A stretch of DNA of 64,000 bases from Erythrophleum ivorense (lineage: Eukaryota; Streptophyta; Magnoliopsida; Fabales; Fabaceae): assembly GCA_026724425.1 (NCBI GenBank), contig JAIUCV010000001.1:11266556-11330555 (forward strand), given 5' to 3'. Numbering within the stretch: the first letter of the stretch is position 1; every line of letters begins with the position of its first letter. The notes under the pieces were generated by a model. That model searched no databases and was not told the origin of the DNA. It saw only the letters and a list, made by a program, of their open reading frames with translations. This document shows positions 60,201 through 64,000 of this stretch, one piece after another. A program made the position numbers and the translations under genes.

Positions 60201-63200
60201 TGATTTTTTCATGTCATACCTAACATAATTAAAATCACAGGTTCCATTCAATTTTCATTCATATTCCCATTTTTATTCCTATAAAAATCATTTTCAGATA
60301 CGAAATGCAACATAAAGAAAAATTAACAATGATCAAGTAATTTTCATAATGCGCTCTATGTAAGAAGCAAATATGATATATAAAGGAGTGGACTCTTACT
60401 TGAGGCAGCAAGAAAAGCAAGAAGAATCTCCTCATCAACTACAAATTGACTTAGATCACTCTTTTGTAATAAAAATGAAAACTGGCCTGGTTCAGTCAAC
60501 AGTGAGGAATTTAGATAGGCTCCCAGCTATACAAAATTTCGTTACAAAACAAATTATGATAAACAGACAAGGAAAGATATCGATGGATACCAGGATAGCT
60601 TTCGGACCAATAAATAGATCCAGTTGCAGGAACCAACATTGTGAAGAATGCAGATCTAGGTCGAACTGCTGAAACATGGGTGTATTCATCAATAGCGTGG
60701 CTGATTTTTCCTTCCATCTGTGTCTGGGAAATATAGACTGCATAACCAGAGCAATCAAGCAAAGGATCAACTTGAATCACAACATTCTCTGCATTTCTTC
60801 TTGAGAATTTCTTAAGAGAACCGCTTGGTGAAAATGAGTATAGGTATCCATCCAACGAACCAATAGACACCCATCCTGTTACATCAAGCATATAGTAAAG
60901 TAAAAACCCCAAGTCCCAAAACATTAGCTCTGGAGAAACTTCAGATGCAGAAGTTTTAAATTGACAAAAGAACTTTAAAAAACTGGGGGCAACTACAAGG
61001 GGTAATAAATGAAGGCTTCTTTTGCATGAACTGTCCAGATGGACAAGAGTCTAATAGTTGAGACTAAACATCTGACTATCTGAGGTTGGACTGTCATAGA
61101 CTAACGGAAAAATTATATTTCAGACATAAAAATATGTATGTCCCCATAAGTACGAAAAAATAAATGCAGGCAATTGCCTTGTGTGCCCATAAAAATTCAA
61201 CAATGAGAATGTAACATAAGTAATCTATTTGCTGCATGGAGAGAAATTTTAATATCTCTGCAAATTCTCCACAGATGTTTGGTAAAACTTAAAGCAGGCC
61301 CTTACTAATTCAGAGACCCATGTAGAACGGATATCAATTCACTGCAAAATGCTTATTTCAAGTGCACATACCACATGATATCAAAACCCCCTTTTATTTC
61401 TCTTCTAAATATTACGCAAACCTTGTTAATTTTGGTTTTGGTCTCTTGCTTATTAATGTAGTTAATTAGTCATATTATTGAAATTACAAGTGACTATGAA
61501 GTGTAAAATGACAGCAACAACAATGCGGTACTGATAATGATCAAGCTTCTAAGGGAAAAATACTTACCATTAGAATCCACTACAGGTGCACTGTCCTCTC
61601 TGCTTAATGGCCCAATACTACTCTGCCACAAGACATTACCTGAAAAGACATCTAGGGCCAGCACAAGAGCCTTCAATGGAATAGTTACATACAGATGACC
61701 ATTGTTTCCAGGGGTGATTGTAAAAATTTTATCTAATGAACTAAAGTCCTGTATCCATCTAAAGTGACGGCTGCGAACTGACAAACAATATAGTTCTCCT
61801 TCTGTGTTTGAGATCTGAAATGCAAAAGCATAATAGGAGAAAAATATGCACCACACATTTAGTTAGTAATCACAAGCTGCATAGAAACAACAACTTCACT
61901 TGCAACCTTTCTAAGACATAGTCAGCAGTTTCAGGTAAGAGAAATTCTTTAAATAGACCTGGTCTACAAAAAATCAATCGATCAAGCTTTGAGCTCATTA
62001 TAAATAGATATATAAGCATGTAGAATGTTTGACGTGATTACATTTCTTGTCAAAAATTTATTGGTCTACAAATTTTACGTAGACTAAATCTACCTAAATA
62101 TAATTTTTTTAAAATCTTAAACAAACATCTTAAAGTTTTATAAAGTATTTTTTTAAAAAAAAAGTGATTTTTCTTTAAAAAAAACTTAAACAAACGGGCT
62201 CTGTATCTCCTCAGGCAAAGTTTCAATAACCATGAATGACTTATAACATGCACCCCCACCCTTCTGGCTAGTTCAGCCCCATAAGACATATCACTTTAAG
62301 AAAATAATTCCCCACCCACCAAAATATATTTCTTGAAAGATCATCCATCCAATACATTTTGCTGCTACCACAGCCAGCGTTTGGAATATTAAATGCTGTA
62401 AACGAGGAACGATTAAACCTTACATATATACTAGCCTCACATTGATCAAGCACGGGGACTGATGTGAAATAACAATTTGTAAGATTCCTACGGCATCCTT
62501 GACGGTAGCCAAATTGGTAAAGCACAGGTCCTACACTCCAACGTAAGCGCCCATGCGACCGGAATGCGAAGAGTCCTCGATTCCTGATATTGATGAATAC
62601 AGTGGAACTTAAAGTGCTTACAGAGACGCCAATAATTTCAACTTCTGCCTGTTGACCTGGCTCTGGGCCAAAGAAAACTTGTGCTACAGACTCAGAAGTT
62701 CCAACGTTTCCAAAATTAATCTCCAGCACTCTGTTCTCAGCAACCAAGTATATCTGGCAGTGTGATTAACAACCATTGAAATTTTCAATTGCATCTGATA
62801 AGTTTGCATTTTTACCTCAGCTATACAGAATTCCCAGGTTTCCTAGATATCTGTATAAAACGCTTGTGTTTATTATGTAGCCACCATACAAAGAAAAAAA
62901 AAGAATGTGGGTTGCCTATTAACCTTGAATATCCATATACTTGGAATCAAAGCGCAAAAACTTATACAAGGTAGGCAGGATACTGCAGAAAACAGTAAGA
63001 ATTTCACCCAAAAATATTTCTAAAAAAGGAAAAAAATTACAGTATTTTATGTGCACAGATTTGAAAAATGTTGCCAATCCAATTAAGGAAGTTACTTAAA
63101 AAAAAAAAAAAAAAAGAAAGAAACCATATGCCTGAAAAATAGTCAGTCCATTTAGTCCTTGTTTAACCGATACCTTTTTTTTTTAATTTTTTTATTATGA

Positions 63201-64000
63201 TTAGGGATATCGCTAATTTTTTTTAGGTAAAATTCTATTACCGGATAATTCTCATTTTATTCTTATGATTATTATTTAATTATTATTTAATATTATTTAT
63301 TAATCATTATTTAATCATTAAAAATAAAAATATTATAATAATTTTTTATTTATAAAATTATTTTTTTTATTTTTATTTTTATTTTTATACTTAATTTTTT
63401 GTGTACTAAACGGCCGTTAGAATTTTAATTTCATGAGGGTTGAAGAATAAACACAAAGTACTAAGATGAGATATTATATTCTCTTACCAAGTCTTTGAAT
63501 CCTATATCCATTCTTTGAACATTGATAAACTCACTCTTAACTTTTCTTCGATTTCCGAAGTTGGTTAAATTAGATTTTGCAAATGATAATTCTCCCAAAA
63601 TTTTTCAATGGAAGCCATATGAAAAAACAGACTACGGAAACTAGAAGTTAAAAAATAGATAGGATGGCTTACCTTTCCTGGACCCCCATGAAGTGGAGCC
63701 ATAGCAACATTACATTTAAAGTCTAAATGAACAGACCATGCGATGGTACCATTATTTTCAAATGCGAAGAAATAGTTCTCAGAACAAGCATAAACCCTTC
63801 CATCATCTCCAGTTAGAGGTTTCGAAAGCCTAAGTGAAGGGCCTGAAATAAACAATGCTCAAGTAAAGAAATTTGAAGTTTGGGAAATGCAGTTATGCCA
63901 CAATACATGGAGTTAGAGAGACATGGACCTCTAGATGGGTGATGATAACCAGAGATAGAAGAAGTCAATTGGCAGAGCAATACGAAAACCACAAGGAATT
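57269..64000 (-). CDS. GEX3: GEX3-like (GAMETE EXPRESSED 3) membrane protein with PQQ-type beta-propeller repeats; 5' end cut by window edge
   Basis: Exons, 5' to 3': >64000-63929, 63842-63673, 62753-62316, 61814-61568, 60875-60591, 60486-60400, 59810-59778, 58234-58175, 58095-57953, 57853-57269. All junctions are GT/AG and keep one frame of about 705 codons; the 62316 donor is least certain. Exon 1 encodes the end of a hydrophobic signal sequence (FLVVFVLLCQL). Then come propeller-like blades: DDGRVYACSENYFFAFENNG, GHLYVTIP...LALDVFSGNVLW, VSIGSLDGYLYSFSPSG. Near the C-terminus are a Cys-containing luminal segment, one membrane helix (coded at about 58018-58085) and a long cytosolic tail rich in Lys/Glu/Ser ending KSLSSTN. 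This is the quinoprotein-like architecture of plant GEX3, a plasma-membrane protein expressed in gametes and linked in Arabidopsis to pollen-tube guidance. Enzyme activity is not implied. The 33-base exon 7 is unusually small. Confidence 0.85.
59880..60300. repeat. MITE-like insertion in GEX3 intron 6
   Basis: The intron between exons 60400-60486 and 59778-59810 contains a GC-richer block (59880-60090) and an AT-rich tail (60230-60300) with CATTCCTA/ATTCCTAT-type words typical of small non-autonomous hAT elements. It holds no exon signal. Its centre is the palindrome at 59971-60002. Exact ends were not fixed. Confidence 0.35.
59971..60002. repeat. 32-bp near-perfect palindrome
   Basis: GGCAATCCCATTACC followed by ATGG and the inverse half. 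The two halves match except for one base pair. It is centred on CCATGG within the intronic MITE-like block. Confidence 0.75.

Noticed and set aside
1..64000. Search for CRISPR arrays, operons, phage-like or viral gene clusters, and tRNA/rRNA genes
   Set aside because: The window is plant nuclear DNA. The repeats found are tandem coding units, MITEs and microsatellites, with no regularly spaced unique spacers. No cloverleaf-type tRNA sequence with a GGTTCGAATCC arm was spotted by eye; a tRNA scan would be decisive.

Overview
This 64 kb window is AT-rich nuclear DNA from a flowering plant, most likely a core eudicot. Four things point that way: a multi-exon gene with GT/AG introns, plant-specific gene families (plant-type GH81 glucanase, oleosin, GEX3), plant hAT, MULE, Copia and CACTA relics, and long gene-free stretches full of (TA)n and poly-A/T. 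The species cannot be named from sequence alone. No bacterial-type operon, CRISPR array or defence system is present.

Layout. 1-6.4 kb: AT-rich intergenic DNA with two copies of a small palindromic MITE. 6.46-7.66 kb: a non-autonomous element with ~300 bp inverted arms. 8.99-12.88 kb: a nearly complete hAT transposon whose transposase has three small lesions. 14.1-19.7 kb: a decayed MuDR-like (MULE) element with very long inverted arms and a nested MITE. 20-27 kb: nested repeats, including an LTR-like unit (23.18-26.73 kb) that contains a hAT MITE with an 8-bp target duplication. 27.42-29.64 kb (minus): an intact intronless GH81 endo-1,3-beta-glucanase. 30.9-31.85 kb: an internally deleted relative of the 9 kb hAT with a perfect 8-bp target duplication. 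32.7-33.1 kb and 40.9-41.7 kb: Copia and CACTA (Transposase_24) relics. 44-55.4 kb: a tandem segmental duplication, each copy with one oleosin-like gene on the minus strand (46.2-47.3 and 53.6-54.3 kb) and a fossil RNase H domain; copy B was later hit by a Copia-type LTR element. 49.05-49.22 kb: a fragment of a NEK-type kinase gene. 57.27->64.0 kb (minus): the 3' ten exons of a GEX3 (GAMETE EXPRESSED 3) gene, whose first exon runs off the right edge.

The protein-coding genes are independent loci, not a pathway. The most unusual feature is the oleosin pair: the lipid-droplet hairpin with its proline knot is preceded by a tandem array of 14-residue repeats (about ten clear units in one copy, about five in the other), and the array length changed after the duplication. 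Both promoters keep the TATA box and an ABRE/G-box-like ACGTGTC site. The duplicate copies and the two MULE arms also act as internal empty-site controls that prove two nested insertions.
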